Assembly: GCA_902602515.1 (NCBI GenBank)
Contig: CACKRG010000001.1
Span: 62,001 to 126,000, forward strand
Reading direction: 5' to 3'
Length of the DNA: 64,000 nt
Source of the DNA: an uncultured Alphaproteobacteria bacterium
GTDB lineage: Bacteria; Pseudomonadota; Alphaproteobacteria; HIMB59; GCA-002718135
Translations under genes and position numbers: made by a program
Shown here: one piece after another, positions 9,125 through 17,791 of the stretch
How the letters are laid out: every line of letters begins with the position of its first letter
Position numbering within the stretch: position 1 is the first letter of the stretch
Notes under the pieces: model-generated
What the model was told of the DNA's origin: nothing
Seen by the model: the letters and a program-made list of their open reading frames with translations, nothing else
Databases searched by the model: none

Positions 9125-9880
9125 TCAATGTAATTTAAAAAGTTTTCCAAAACCATCAATTTTATTATTTGTTTTTGATAAACGTAAAGAATCCCATATG
9201 ATAGCCTGATTACTTGAGATAATGTTTGTTTTCAAATTTTCTTCTAAATCTTCAATTAAATCTAAAATTTTTAAAGCTGTACACGAAACAAACAAACAAT
9301 CAATGTCTGTTAAATCTATAGATGAAATTGTTTGCACTAAACTATCTGATGTAACCTTTGCAATTTCAGAATCATAATTCAAATTAAATGAACTAAAGGA
9401 TTTAATATCAAACCCGTGCTTAATTAGATACTCATATACTTTAACATTTACCTCTTTAGGATAGGGTGTGAGAACAGCAATTTTTTTGAAATTTGATAAT
9501 TTAAAGGCCTTAATTGCTGCAGTAATTGGTGTAGTTATCAAAGCATCTACTTTAGACTTATGTATTTCAGATTTAATTCTCTCTTCCCCTATTTCAATTG
9601 TGCCAGAGGTGCATCCATATGCTACTACATCCACTTTCTCATTAGGTAATATTTGATTTGTTGTTTCATAAATATGATCTGCCATCTTGATATAATTTTC
9701 GTGGGTGAGAGGATTTAAAAATGGAATTCTATTAAAAAAAATATCTATAGGTAAATTATAACATACTTTTCTATAATCTTGTTCAATTGTCAAATCAGTT
9801 GATAGGGTTATAACACCTACTTTACTGAAGTTTATCCCTTTTAAATCAGCTTTAAAATTATTTTGATTAAAATTATTCAT
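9125..9880 (-). CDS. eutA: Asp/Glu racemase superfamily protein, EutA-like
   Basis: 251 residues of the aspartate/glutamate racemase, maleate isomerase and arylmalonate decarboxylase superfamily. Both catalytic cysteines are present: Cys90 in VVAYGCTSGT and Cys200 in LFVSCTALKILD. The C-terminal SSNQAIIWDSLRL matches the EutA branch as I know it. In hydroxyectoine clusters EutA is thought to change the stereochemistry of an intermediate before dehydration by EutB. ATG at 9880 overlaps the amidinotransferase stop (TAATG), and eutB follows 12 bases later. Confidence 0.75.
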   Translation of the reverse strand: MNNFNQNNFKADLKGINFSKVGVITLSTDLTIEQDYRKVCYNLPIDIFFNRIPFLNPLTHENYIKMADHIYETTNQILPNEKVDVVAYGCTSGTIEIGEERIKSEIHKSKVDALITTPITAAIKAFKLSNFKKIAVLTPYPKEVNVKVYEYLIKHGFDIKSFSSFNLNYDSEIAKVTSDSLVQTISSIDLTDIDCLFVSCTALKILDLIEDLEENLKTNIISSNQAIIWDSLRLSKTNNKIDGFGKLFKLH

Positions 9881-10983
9881 TATTGATTAGGAAAATAATC
9901 TTCACATTCTCCTTCTCTGTAAACATCTGTGGTTGCACAATGAAGACTTCCCCCAAAAGCATAAGCGTCTCTAAAAGGAACAGGAATTACATCCATACCA
10001 AAACCTTCCATTTGCTTAATCATTTTTTCTTCAGAAGCTTCAACACAAATTGTTTTTGGATTCAAAATTAATACATTCATTGATAACCAAATTGATGAAT
10101 AACACATAGGTGGTGGAGTATTGTGAATTGAAGGTGCAGCTTCATGTATCTGCCATTTATTATCATCAAATATCTTTCTTTGATCATTTGAAATTTTTCT
10201 GTTGGGATTAATAATAATGACACCTGGCTTAATTGGGGTAAAACATGCATCAATGTGAGTTGGTATTAATTCTCCTGGTAGGTTTATTTGATGGACTCGG
10301 TGGTTAGGAAAATGTCTTTGTAACCAATTCAATCCCTTTAAATTTGAAGTAAAATTGTTATGATAAAATAAATCTTTACCAAAACGCAGAACTTCAGCGG
10401 CATCAAATAATGGTTCTTGTTCGGTTAGTATCATATCTCTATCTGCAATTTTTTTATGTCTTTCTTCTTCTGTAATACCTTCTGGTAAGTAATTTGATTT
10501 ATAAGTCTTAGCTGTTAAACGAGGTTTTGGAGCTGACTCCCATCGCATATTCGGATCTTCATCATAATATTTTTCGAGTAAGGGTCTATAAGCAAGATAT
10601 TCAAACCAACGACAACGATATGACATTGGGGCTTCTAGCATTTCATTTCCTACAGTTAAAATTACATCTCTTGGAGGCATTGAACCGAATTGGCCATCAT
10701 TTTGCCAATCTGGAGTTTCAATCGCTTTTGTAAAATCAATTGGCGTTGGTCGATCAACTTTTATATTGTGAGACTCAAGAATTTTAATAAAATTATCTAG
10801 CTGTATATTTGCTTTTCCAATAGACTCTTCACTTCTAGGTCCATTAGAGCCCACCATTCCACTATCTTTACTTATTTTAGGTTCAAGAGCAGGTTCCATT
10901 GGCGGCACATTTGCATTTTCTACCGTACCGACAATTACATGTCTTAAAGGATCCCATTCATTCCAAGAATTTACTGTTGTCAT
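9880..10983 (-). CDS. Arginine:glycine amidinotransferase family protein
   Basis: 367 residues, very similar along its whole length to L-arginine:glycine amidinotransferase, which moves an amidino group from arginine to an amine, releasing ornithine. Visible family blocks: NEWDPLRHVIVGTVENANVP at the N-terminus, MLEAPMSYRCRWFEYLAYRP, FDAAEVLRFGKDLF (catalytic Asp), PTHIDACF (catalytic His), and GGSLHCATTDV with the nucleophile Cys349. It is the first gene of the minus operon, so a guanidino compound (guanidinoacetate or a relative) may be made or consumed by this cluster. Acceptor specificity cannot be read from sequence. Confidence 0.88.
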   Translation of the reverse strand: MTTVNSWNEWDPLRHVIVGTVENANVPPMEPALEPKISKDSGMVGSNGPRSEESIGKANIQLDNFIKILESHNIKVDRPTPIDFTKAIETPDWQNDGQFGSMPPRDVILTVGNEMLEAPMSYRCRWFEYLAYRPLLEKYYDEDPNMRWESAPKPRLTAKTYKSNYLPEGITEEERHKKIADRDMILTEQEPLFDAAEVLRFGKDLFYHNNFTSNLKGLNWLQRHFPNHRVHQINLPGELIPTHIDACFTPIKPGVIIINPNRKISNDQRKIFDDNKWQIHEAAPSIHNTPPPMCYSSIWLSMNVLILNPKTICVEASEEKMIKQMEGFGMDVIPVPFRDAYAFGGSLHCATTDVYREGECEDYFPNQ

Positions 10984-11025
10984 TATAATATCCTTAATTT
11001 AGGTTAAATCTTATAATTAACGCTT
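10984..11025 (+). promoter_or_regulatory. Divergent spacer with perfect -10 box before gabD
   Basis: This 42-base spacer must hold promoters for both the catabolic operon (minus) and gabD (plus). A consensus TATAAT lies at 11012-11017, only nine bases before the gabD ATG. No good -35 element is visible 16-18 bases upstream. If the box is used, transcription starts almost at the ATG. Confidence 0.45.
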
Positions 11026-12477
11026 ATGGAATTAAACAATAAATCGCTTTTTAAGGAAAAATGTTTTGTAAACGGACTATGGACGGATAGTCAGAGTGGA
11101 AAAACAATAGAAGTTAATAATCCAGCTACAATGGAAATTGTAGGCAAAGTGCCAAACTTTACAGCAGAAGAAACTAAATCTGCAATAGATCATGCTGAGA
11201 AAGCATTTCAATCATGGAAAAATACTACAGCGAAAGAAAGATCAATAATTTTAAAAAAATGGAGTGATCTTATAATCGAACATGTTGATGATCTTGCAAA
11301 AATAATGACAATTGAACAAGGAAAACCACTTGCTGAGGCCAAGGGTGAAATATTAATGGGTGCCTCATACATTGAGTTTTATGCTGAAGAGGCAAAACGA
11401 GTTTATGGTGACATTATCCCAGATCCAAGACCAGGAAAAAGAATAGTCATTATCAAACAACCTGTAGGAGTGGTTGGAGCTATCACGCCATGGAATTTTC
11501 CAAATTCAATGATTACTCGAAAATGTGCTGCAGCACTAGCAGTTGGATGTACAACTGTTGTCAAGCCTGCAAGTCAAACACCTTTTTCAGCTTTAGCTGT
11601 AGCAGAGCTTGCAAAAGATGCTGGATTTCCTGATGGGGTTTTTAATATTGTTACAGGTTCAGCAAAAGAGATAGGAATGGAATTAACTAAAAACCCAAAA
11701 ATTAAGAAAATATCTTTTACTGGATCTACAGAAGTAGGAAAAATATTAATGGAGCAGAGTGCATCAACAGTTAAAAAGTTATCAATGGAATTAGGAGGTC
11801 ACGCTCCTTTTATAGTTTTTGAGGACGCAAATATTGATGAAGCAGTAACAGGTGCACTACAAAGCAAATTTAGAAATAGTGGACAAACTTGTATTTGCAC
11901 AAATAGACTTTTTGTTCATGAAAAAGTTTATGATTCTTTTTTAGAGAAATTTACAAATGAGGTAAAAAAAATAAAAGTTGGAAATGGTTTAAATGATGGT
12001 ATTGTTTCAGGTCCACTTATTGATAAATCCTCATTAGATAAAGTTATTGATCATGTTCAAGATGCAGTAAATACAGGGGCAAAAATTGCAGTTGGTGGTG
12101 AAGTTCATTCATTAGGAGGTAATTTTTACCAACCTACAGTATTATCAAATGTGTCAACTGAAGCAAAGATAACATTTGAGGAGACCTTTGGACCAGTTGC
12201 ACCATTATATAAATTTTCTAGTGATGATGAAGTAATTAAAATGGCAAATGATACTCCATATGGACTTGCCTCATATTTCTATTCTCGTGATATAGGAAGA
12301 ATTTGGAAAGTTGCTGAAGCTCTAGAATATGGAATTGTATCTATCAACAATGGATTACCAACTATACCTGAAATACCTTTTGGAGGTGTAAAAGAATCTG
12401 GAATGGGTCGAGAGGGATCAAGGTATGGCTTGGATGATTATTTAATTATCAAATATATTTCAATGGGTGGAATTTAG
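11026..12477 (+). CDS. gabD: NAD(P)-dependent succinate-semialdehyde dehydrogenase
   Basis: 483 residues, nearly collinear with E. coli GabD from its first residues (MELNNKSLF versus MKLNDSNLF) to the end. Catalytic Glu255 is in SMELGGHAPFIVF and the nucleophile Cys289 in NSGQTCICTNR; the oxyanion PWNF motif is at 155-158. It oxidises succinate semialdehyde to succinate. Because it is divergent from an ectoine-like catabolic operon, a role like DoeC (aspartate-semialdehyde dehydrogenase, same family) is possible. It ends with a 4-base overlap against the convergent ROK kinase gene. No ribosome site is visible before the ATG. Confidence 0.88.
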   Translation: MELNNKSLFKEKCFVNGLWTDSQSGKTIEVNNPATMEIVGKVPNFTAEETKSAIDHAEKAFQSWKNTTAKERSIILKKWSDLIIEHVDDLAKIMTIEQGKPLAEAKGEILMGASYIEFYAEEAKRVYGDIIPDPRPGKRIVIIKQPVGVVGAITPWNFPNSMITRKCAAALAVGCTTVVKPASQTPFSALAVAELAKDAGFPDGVFNIVTGSAKEIGMELTKNPKIKKISFTGSTEVGKILMEQSASTVKKLSMELGGHAPFIVFEDANIDEAVTGALQSKFRNSGQTCICTNRLFVHEKVYDSFLEKFTNEVKKIKVGNGLNDGIVSGPLIDKSSLDKVIDHVQDAVNTGAKIAVGGEVHSLGGNFYQPTVLSNVSTEAKITFEETFGPVAPLYKFSSDDEVIKMANDTPYGLASYFYSRDIGRIWKVAEALEYGIVSINNGLPTIPEIPFGGVKESGMGREGSRYGLDDYLIIKYISMGGI

Positions 12478-13364
12478 GAAAGCCAAGCAGCTCCTCTAAC
12501 ACCACTTGAATCACCATGAACATTTTTTACTACTTTGGTATGTAAAGTATCAGTAAAAACATATTTTTTTAATGCATCATCAATATTCTCATAAATAAAA
12601 TCAATATTAGACATACCACCACCTAAGACAATTACATCAGGATCAAGAATATTACAAACCAATGACAAACCTCTTGCTAGATGGTCAGTATATTGCTCGA
12701 GAGCAAAAATACAATCTGGATCATTTTCTTTAAAACCCTCTAATATTTTATGAGAATCATAATCTTTATTAAAACGTAAGTTAAAAGTAGAAGCAAAGCC
12801 AGGTCCGGAGATGTACGTTTCCATACAGCCATTTTTCCCACAATAACAATGTTTAACATATTTTTTTTCATCATCTGATCTATTAGGTAAAGTAACATGT
12901 CCCCACTCACCGCCAATATTATTTCTACCTTGTAGGACTTTATGATCTATAACTATTCCACCTCCAGTGCCAGTACCTATAATTACTCCAAATACAACTT
13001 TGAAGCCTTTTCCACCACCATCCACGGCTTCAGATAAAGCAAAACAATTTGCATCATTTTCCAAATTAATTTTTCTATTTAAAATTTTTTCTAAATCTTT
13101 TTTTAACGGTTTACCATTAAGCCATATCGAATTTGCGTTTTTAATTAATGCAGTGTCAGCAGATATTGCTCCAGGCATACCAATACCTATAGATTCAACA
13201 ACACCAAAGGAGTTTTCAAAATTTTTAATTATAGAAAGTATACCATTGATAGTACCATCATAGTTCTTTTCAGTTTTAATTCTTTCTCGCTTTAATTCTT
13301 TACCAGAAGACTCAATGAGAATGCCTTCGGTCTTAGTGCCCCCCAAATCAATTCCAATTTTCAT
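12474..13364 (-). CDS. ROK family sugar kinase (fructokinase Mak/NagK type)
   Basis: 296 residues. The phosphate-binding loop GIDLGGTKTEGILIE is at the N-terminus, and the ROK zinc site reads HCYCGKNGCMETYISGPG with the preceding GGEWGHV. Length and the GCMETYISG form fit the fructokinase/N-acetylglucosamine kinase group, not a ROK repressor, since there is no N-terminal helix-turn-helix. It is the last gene of the tRNA-Leu, mgtE, gshA, gshB, bioY run, 5 bases after bioY. Sugar specificity is not decidable here. Confidence 0.85.
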   Translation of the reverse strand: MKIGIDLGGTKTEGILIESSGKELKRERIKTEKNYDGTINGILSIIKNFENSFGVVESIGIGMPGAISADTALIKNANSIWLNGKPLKKDLEKILNRKINLENDANCFALSEAVDGGGKGFKVVFGVIIGTGTGGGIVIDHKVLQGRNNIGGEWGHVTLPNRSDDEKKYVKHCYCGKNGCMETYISGPGFASTFNLRFNKDYDSHKILEGFKENDPDCIFALEQYTDHLARGLSLVCNILDPDVIVLGGGMSNIDFIYENIDDALKKYVFTDTLHTKVVKNVHGDSSGVRGAAWLS

Positions 13365-13369
13365 TAAAG

Positions 13370-13936
13370 TTATTTTTTAATAACTTTTTGGATAGTAGGA
13401 ATTAAGGCAACTGCTAATGCAATTTTAAATAACTCACTTGGTATAAATGGAAGTAAACCTACAGCTACAGCTTTTTGATAACCGATGATTGATCCAAGAT
13501 AAATTATACCAATTGCGAAAATAATTATTGAACCAATGGTAAGAGAAATCAAAGATTTAAAATATGTTTTGCTAAAACCTAGATTTGCCAAATAACTTAT
13601 TACTACAGATGCAAATAACATACCGTAAAGATAACCAGCTGTTGGACCTGTTAAATATGCAATTCCTCCACCAGAGGCAAAAACAGGTAAACCTACTGCA
13701 CCTTCAAAAAGATATAAAGCAACTGTTACAAAGGACAGTCTAACTCCATATGTTAAACCAATTAAAAAAATTACAAATGTTTGCATAGTCATTGGAACTG
13801 GCCAAAAAGGAACTTGAATTTTAGCAGATAAAGCTAATAAAAGCGTTCCAAAAAGAGCTAATACTATGTTTAAGATATTAGAATTGATATTTTCAAAACT
13901 CTTCAACTTATTTATTAAAATCCTATTATTGTTCAT
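13370..13936 (-). CDS. bioY: Biotin transporter substrate-binding subunit BioY
   Basis: 188 residues, hydrophobic with about six membrane segments. Family blocks are PFWPVPMTMQTFVIFLIGLT and GGGIAYLTGPTAGYLYGML. BioY is the S component of ECF biotin transporters and can act alone or with BioM/BioN, which are not in this window. The gene lies 25 bases after gshB on the same strand. It suggests the cell takes up rather than (or as well as) makes biotin. Confidence 0.92.
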   Translation of the reverse strand: MNNNRILINKLKSFENINSNILNIVLALFGTLLLALSAKIQVPFWPVPMTMQTFVIFLIGLTYGVRLSFVTVALYLFEGAVGLPVFASGGGIAYLTGPTAGYLYGMLFASVVISYLANLGFSKTYFKSLISLTIGSIIIFAIGIIYLGSIIGYQKAVAVGLLPFIPSELFKIALAVALIPTIQKVIKK

Positions 13937-13961
13937 AATTTTATCCTTTTATAATTTGTAA

Positions 13962-14900
13962 TTAAACTAATTTATATTTTGCTTCAAGCTTATCCCAAAA
14001 AACTCTTTCTAAATTAACGTTATTTAGAGCATTAATTTGTTTGATACCAGTAGGAGAAGTTACATTAATTTCAGTTAAATAATCTCCAATAATATCAATT
14101 CCTACAAAAAATAGATTACTATCTCTTAATTGTGGTCCAACAACATCAACTATTTCCTTATCACGAAATACTAAATCAGTTTTGCTAGGGACTCCCCCGG
14201 CATGGAAATTTGCTTTTATATCGCCATCTTTAGGAATTCGAGCTACTGATCCACAATATTCCCCATCAATAACTATTAATCTTCTATCACCCTTATCAAT
14301 TTCTTTAATATATTTTTGAATCATAATTGGTAGATCAAGATATTGTTTTAAAATATTAGGATTAAAATTATTTATATTAAATTTATGAATTCCTACTCCA
14401 CCATTACCATAAAGTGGCTTAGTTATAATATCTTCAACTTTATTTAAGAATTCATAAATTTCATCAATATCTTTTGTTACAATTGTTGGTGGCATAAATT
14501 CTTTAAAATTAAATGTATATAATTTTTCAGTAGCATTTCTTACAGCCGTAGGATTATTAATAACTTTAGTTTCATAAGGTAAAAAATCTAAAATATATGT
14601 TGAAGTGATGTAATTCATATCAAAAGGTGGGTCTTGACGTAAAAAAACAAAATTGAAATTTTTTAAATCTAAAGTAATTTTATCTGATGTATATCTAAAA
14701 TAATCATTTTGGTCTAAATTTAATTTTAAATAATATCCAGTTGCCTGTACGTTACCATTTTTAATTATTAAGTCACTGGGATTATAATAGAATATTTTAT
14801 AGTTTCTTAGTTGTGCTTCATAGGCAATTAAAAAAGATGTATCAAAATTATAATCTATCAACTCAATACTATCCATTTGAATTGCTATTTGTTTTTGCAT
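13962..14900 (-). CDS. gshB: Glutathione synthetase
   Basis: 312 residues, ATP-grasp enzyme joining gamma-glutamylcysteine and glycine. Seen: QMDSIELIDYNFDTSF at the N-terminus, FLRQDPPFDMNYI, the ATP-binding GNGGVGIHKF, and DGEYCGSVARIPKDGDIKAN. ATG at 14900 overlaps the gshA stop by one base, so the two glutathione genes are coupled. Length is normal for bacterial GshB. Confidence 0.94.
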   Translation of the reverse strand: MQKQIAIQMDSIELIDYNFDTSFLIAYEAQLRNYKIFYYNPSDLIIKNGNVQATGYYLKLNLDQNDYFRYTSDKITLDLKNFNFVFLRQDPPFDMNYITSTYILDFLPYETKVINNPTAVRNATEKLYTFNFKEFMPPTIVTKDIDEIYEFLNKVEDIITKPLYGNGGVGIHKFNINNFNPNILKQYLDLPIMIQKYIKEIDKGDRRLIVIDGEYCGSVARIPKDGDIKANFHAGGVPSKTDLVFRDKEIVDVVGPQLRDSNLFFVGIDIIGDYLTEINVTSPTGIKQINALNNVNLERVFWDKLEAKYKLV

Positions 14901-16243
14901 TAAAAAATATTTTCTTTATAAATTTTATTTATATCATGATCCCATTTGTTATTAAATTTATCAATTAATATATCTGCTGGGGATTTTCCTGAACTTAAAT
15001 TAAACTCAAGTTCTTTTAAATAAAATGTTTCATCATATTTTTTATTTTTTGCTAAAATATTTCTACTTTCTAATCCCTGTTTTGAAATTTCAAAAAGTTT
15101 TTGAGCAACATCAAGAATTTTTCCATCTTTAAATTGAGCTTGTAGGCCATCTTTGGGAGCTACTTTATTAATATAATTTCTGTCTTCTTGAGTCCAACTT
15201 TCAACTATCTCTTGAGCTTTATTAAAAGAAGATTCATTATAAAGTAACCCAATCCAGAATGCAGGTTGTGAACATATTAATTCCCAAGAACATGCATCCA
15301 TAGATCTTATTTCTAAAAATTGCTTTAAGCGAACTTGTGGGAATAAAGTTGATAGATGATTAACCCAATCATCAATTGAAGGTTCAATATATTTTTTTTC
15401 ATCTTGAAGCTTATTTTCAAAAAAATTTCTAAAGGTATAATCAGTCATATTTATATATTTATGATCTCTAACTATAAAATACATCGGAATATCAAGAGCG
15501 TATTCAACATATTTTTCAAAATTAAAATCTTTTTCGAATACAAAAGGTATCAAACCTGTTCTATCTTTATCTGTATGATGCCAAAAATGAGATCTTAGAC
15601 TTTTATAATCTGATATTTTTTTATTATCAAAAGGTGAATTAGCAAATATTGCAGTTGCTATTCCTTCAAGATTTAACATTAGACGATACTTATTTTTCAT
15701 ATCCTCTTCTGAAAAAAAATCTAAATTAACTTGATTTGTGCAAGTTCTTTTCATCATATGATGACCTAAATTACCTACTTTAGGCATATAATTTCGCATT
15801 ATACTGTATCTCTGCTTAGGCATCCATGGTAATTCATTTAATTTTAAACTAGGTTCAACTCCTAAGCCCAATAAAATAAATTCAAATTCATCTCCAATAC
15901 TTTTTAATTCCTTTAAATGTCTTGTGGTTTCTGTACAAGTTTGATGTATATTGCTTAATTGAGCGCCTGATAATTCTATCTGACCTCCAGGTTCAAGGGT
16001 TATAGCCTCTCCAAATCTTTCCAGTGCGATAATTGTTTTTTCTTCATCATCATATTTTGGTTTCCAACCATTGGAGACAAATTTTAACAAAATATCCTTG
16101 ATACCATTTTGCATCTCGTATGAAACTGGATGAAATCCATTTTTACTTAAAACAAATTTTTCGTGTTCAACGCCAATTTTTAAATTTTTTTTATCTTTTA
16201 TACCTTTGTAAAAGTATTCCACTAATTCATTTTTTTTTAACAT
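14900..16243 (-). CDS. gshA: Glutamate-cysteine ligase (plant/alphaproteobacterial type)
   Basis: 447 residues, the ~450-residue GCS2-type enzyme found in alphaproteobacteria and plants, not the E. coli type. IGVEHEKFVL near the N-terminus, LEPGGQIELSGAQLSNIHQT in the active site, and FLEIRSMDACS are typical. It makes gamma-glutamylcysteine, the first step to glutathione, and is directly coupled to gshB. It lies 23 bases downstream of mgtE. Confidence 0.94.
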   Translation of the reverse strand: MLKKNELVEYFYKGIKDKKNLKIGVEHEKFVLSKNGFHPVSYEMQNGIKDILLKFVSNGWKPKYDDEEKTIIALERFGEAITLEPGGQIELSGAQLSNIHQTCTETTRHLKELKSIGDEFEFILLGLGVEPSLKLNELPWMPKQRYSIMRNYMPKVGNLGHHMMKRTCTNQVNLDFFSEEDMKNKYRLMLNLEGIATAIFANSPFDNKKISDYKSLRSHFWHHTDKDRTGLIPFVFEKDFNFEKYVEYALDIPMYFIVRDHKYINMTDYTFRNFFENKLQDEKKYIEPSIDDWVNHLSTLFPQVRLKQFLEIRSMDACSWELICSQPAFWIGLLYNESSFNKAQEIVESWTQEDRNYINKVAPKDGLQAQFKDGKILDVAQKLFEISKQGLESRNILAKNKKYDETFYLKELEFNLSSGKSPADILIDKFNNKWDHDINKIYKENIF

Positions 16244-16266
16244 TTGTAAATTTTATATAGTATAAA

Positions 16267-17631
16267 TTAAATCAAAAATAAGGTTGCTAAACCAAGAAAA
16301 GATAGGAAACCAAACACATCTGTTATTGTAGTCAAAATTACTGCAGATGCTAAAGCAGGATCAACTCTCAATTTATCTAAAACAAGTGGAATTACAATTC
16401 CTGCAAAGCCAGCAAGTATTAAGTTTGAAATCATAGCTATACCAATGATTAAGCCCAACATCAAATTTTCAAACCAATAAACAGATATTAAAGATATTAT
16501 TATAGCAAAAATCATACCATTTATACCGCCTATAAAAGTTTCTTTAGTTATAATTTTTAAAGCATTGCTAGTTGTCAATTCTTTTACTGCAATAGCTCGC
16601 ACTGCGACTGTTAATGTTTGAGTACCGGCATTAGCACCCATTGAAGCTACTATTGGCATTAAAATAGCTAAGGCTACTACTTTTTCAATAGCAGCTTCAA
16701 ATAAACCGATAACTATGGAAGCTACGACAGCTGTCATTAAATTTACAATTAACCACGAAATTCTTGATTTTGTTGTACTAATAACTGACTCATATAAATC
16801 TGTATGATCTACACCTCCAAGTTTTAAAATATCTTCTTCTCTTTCTTCTTCTATTACTTCAACAACATCATCTACAGTTATTGAACCTATAATTTTTTTT
16901 TGATTATTAATAACTGGAGCGCTAACTAATCCATATTTATTGAATAATAAAGCTACATCCTCTTGATCAGTGTTTACATTAATCAATCTTAACTCTTTGT
17001 TTGATATTGAATTTAATTCTATTTCTCTTTTAGAGCCCATTAATCTTCCTAATGGAACAACTCCTTTCGCTTCTTGGTTATTATTAATTAAGTAAATATC
17101 ATAGAAGTCTTCAGGCAAGTTTTCTTTATTATCTCTTAAATAATCAATAGCCTGACCAACATCCCATGATTGATTAACGGCAACAAATTTTCTTTGCATT
17201 AATCTTCCTGCAGAGTCTTCAGGATAATTTAATCCTTCTTCAATTAATGATCTTTCCTCCTCTTCTAAATTTTCTAAAAATATATTCTGATCTTTTTCTT
17301 CCAAATCTTCTACAAGATCTACAGCATCATCAATATCTAATTCTTTAGCATTGGTTGCAAGCTGTTTAATATCAAGAGTTTCAACAATTTCTTCACGAAG
17401 ACTGTCATTCAAATAAGTTAAAATTTCTGGATCAAATTTATCACTTATTATGTTTATTAGGCTTAATCTTAAAACAGGATCAAGGTTTTGAAGTAAATCA
17501 GCAATATCTGCATTATGTAAATCTTTAAGATAATCTAATATTCTATTATTTTGATAATTATCTAAATAATTTGTTATTTTTTTTACAGATTCATCTGTAG
17601 AAAAGGATTCTTTAATTATTTTTTCTTCCAT
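16267..17631 (-). CDS. mgtE: Magnesium transporter MgtE
   Basis: 454 residues in MgtE order: N-terminal helical MgtE_N domain (acidic, DADLLQ-type repeats), a CBS pair (~140-265), then a C-terminal region of five membrane helices with IVASMGANAGTQTLTVAVRA, the pore-forming block. The start codon at 17631 is only nine bases after the encoded CCA of tRNA-Leu, with no Shine-Dalgarno sequence in that spacer. Expression therefore probably depends on tRNA processing or on a leaderless-type start. Confidence 0.94.
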   Translation of the reverse strand: MEEKIIKESFSTDESVKKITNYLDNYQNNRILDYLKDLHNADIADLLQNLDPVLRLSLINIISDKFDPEILTYLNDSLREEIVETLDIKQLATNAKELDIDDAVDLVEDLEEKDQNIFLENLEEEERSLIEEGLNYPEDSAGRLMQRKFVAVNQSWDVGQAIDYLRDNKENLPEDFYDIYLINNNQEAKGVVPLGRLMGSKREIELNSISNKELRLINVNTDQEDVALLFNKYGLVSAPVINNQKKIIGSITVDDVVEVIEEEREEDILKLGGVDHTDLYESVISTTKSRISWLIVNLMTAVVASIVIGLFEAAIEKVVALAILMPIVASMGANAGTQTLTVAVRAIAVKELTTSNALKIITKETFIGGINGMIFAIIISLISVYWFENLMLGLIIGIAMISNLILAGFAGIVIPLVLDKLRVDPALASAVILTTITDVFGFLSFLGLATLFLI

Positions 17632-17640
17632 AATTTAATT

Positions 17641-17727
17641 TGGTGCGGCTGAGAAGACTTGAACTTCCACAGGATAAATCCCACAGCGACCTCAACGCTG
17701 CGCGTATACCAATTCCGCCACAGCCGC
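17641..17727 (-). tRNA. tRNA-Leu (GAG)
   Basis: 87-base class II tRNA. The acceptor stem GCGGCTG pairs with CAGCCGC, the discriminator is A, and CCA is encoded (17641-17643). The anticodon loop contains GAG (TTGAGGT), and a long variable arm is present. mgtE begins nine bases downstream. Confidence 0.97.
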
Positions 17728-17741
17728 ATATATACTAGAAT

Positions 17742-17770
17742 TAAATAGCAGATAGGATATTAAGTATCAA
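17742..17770 (-). promoter_or_regulatory. Putative promoter of tRNA-Leu (mgtE run)
   Basis: On the minus strand a -35 TTGATA (complement of 17765-17770) and a -10 TATTTA (17742-17747) are 17 bases apart. This places the start about eight bases before the tRNA 5' end. The -10 match is weak, so this is a position-supported guess. Confidence 0.45.
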
Positions 17771-17791
17771 TAGAACATAAAAGTATTAAAA

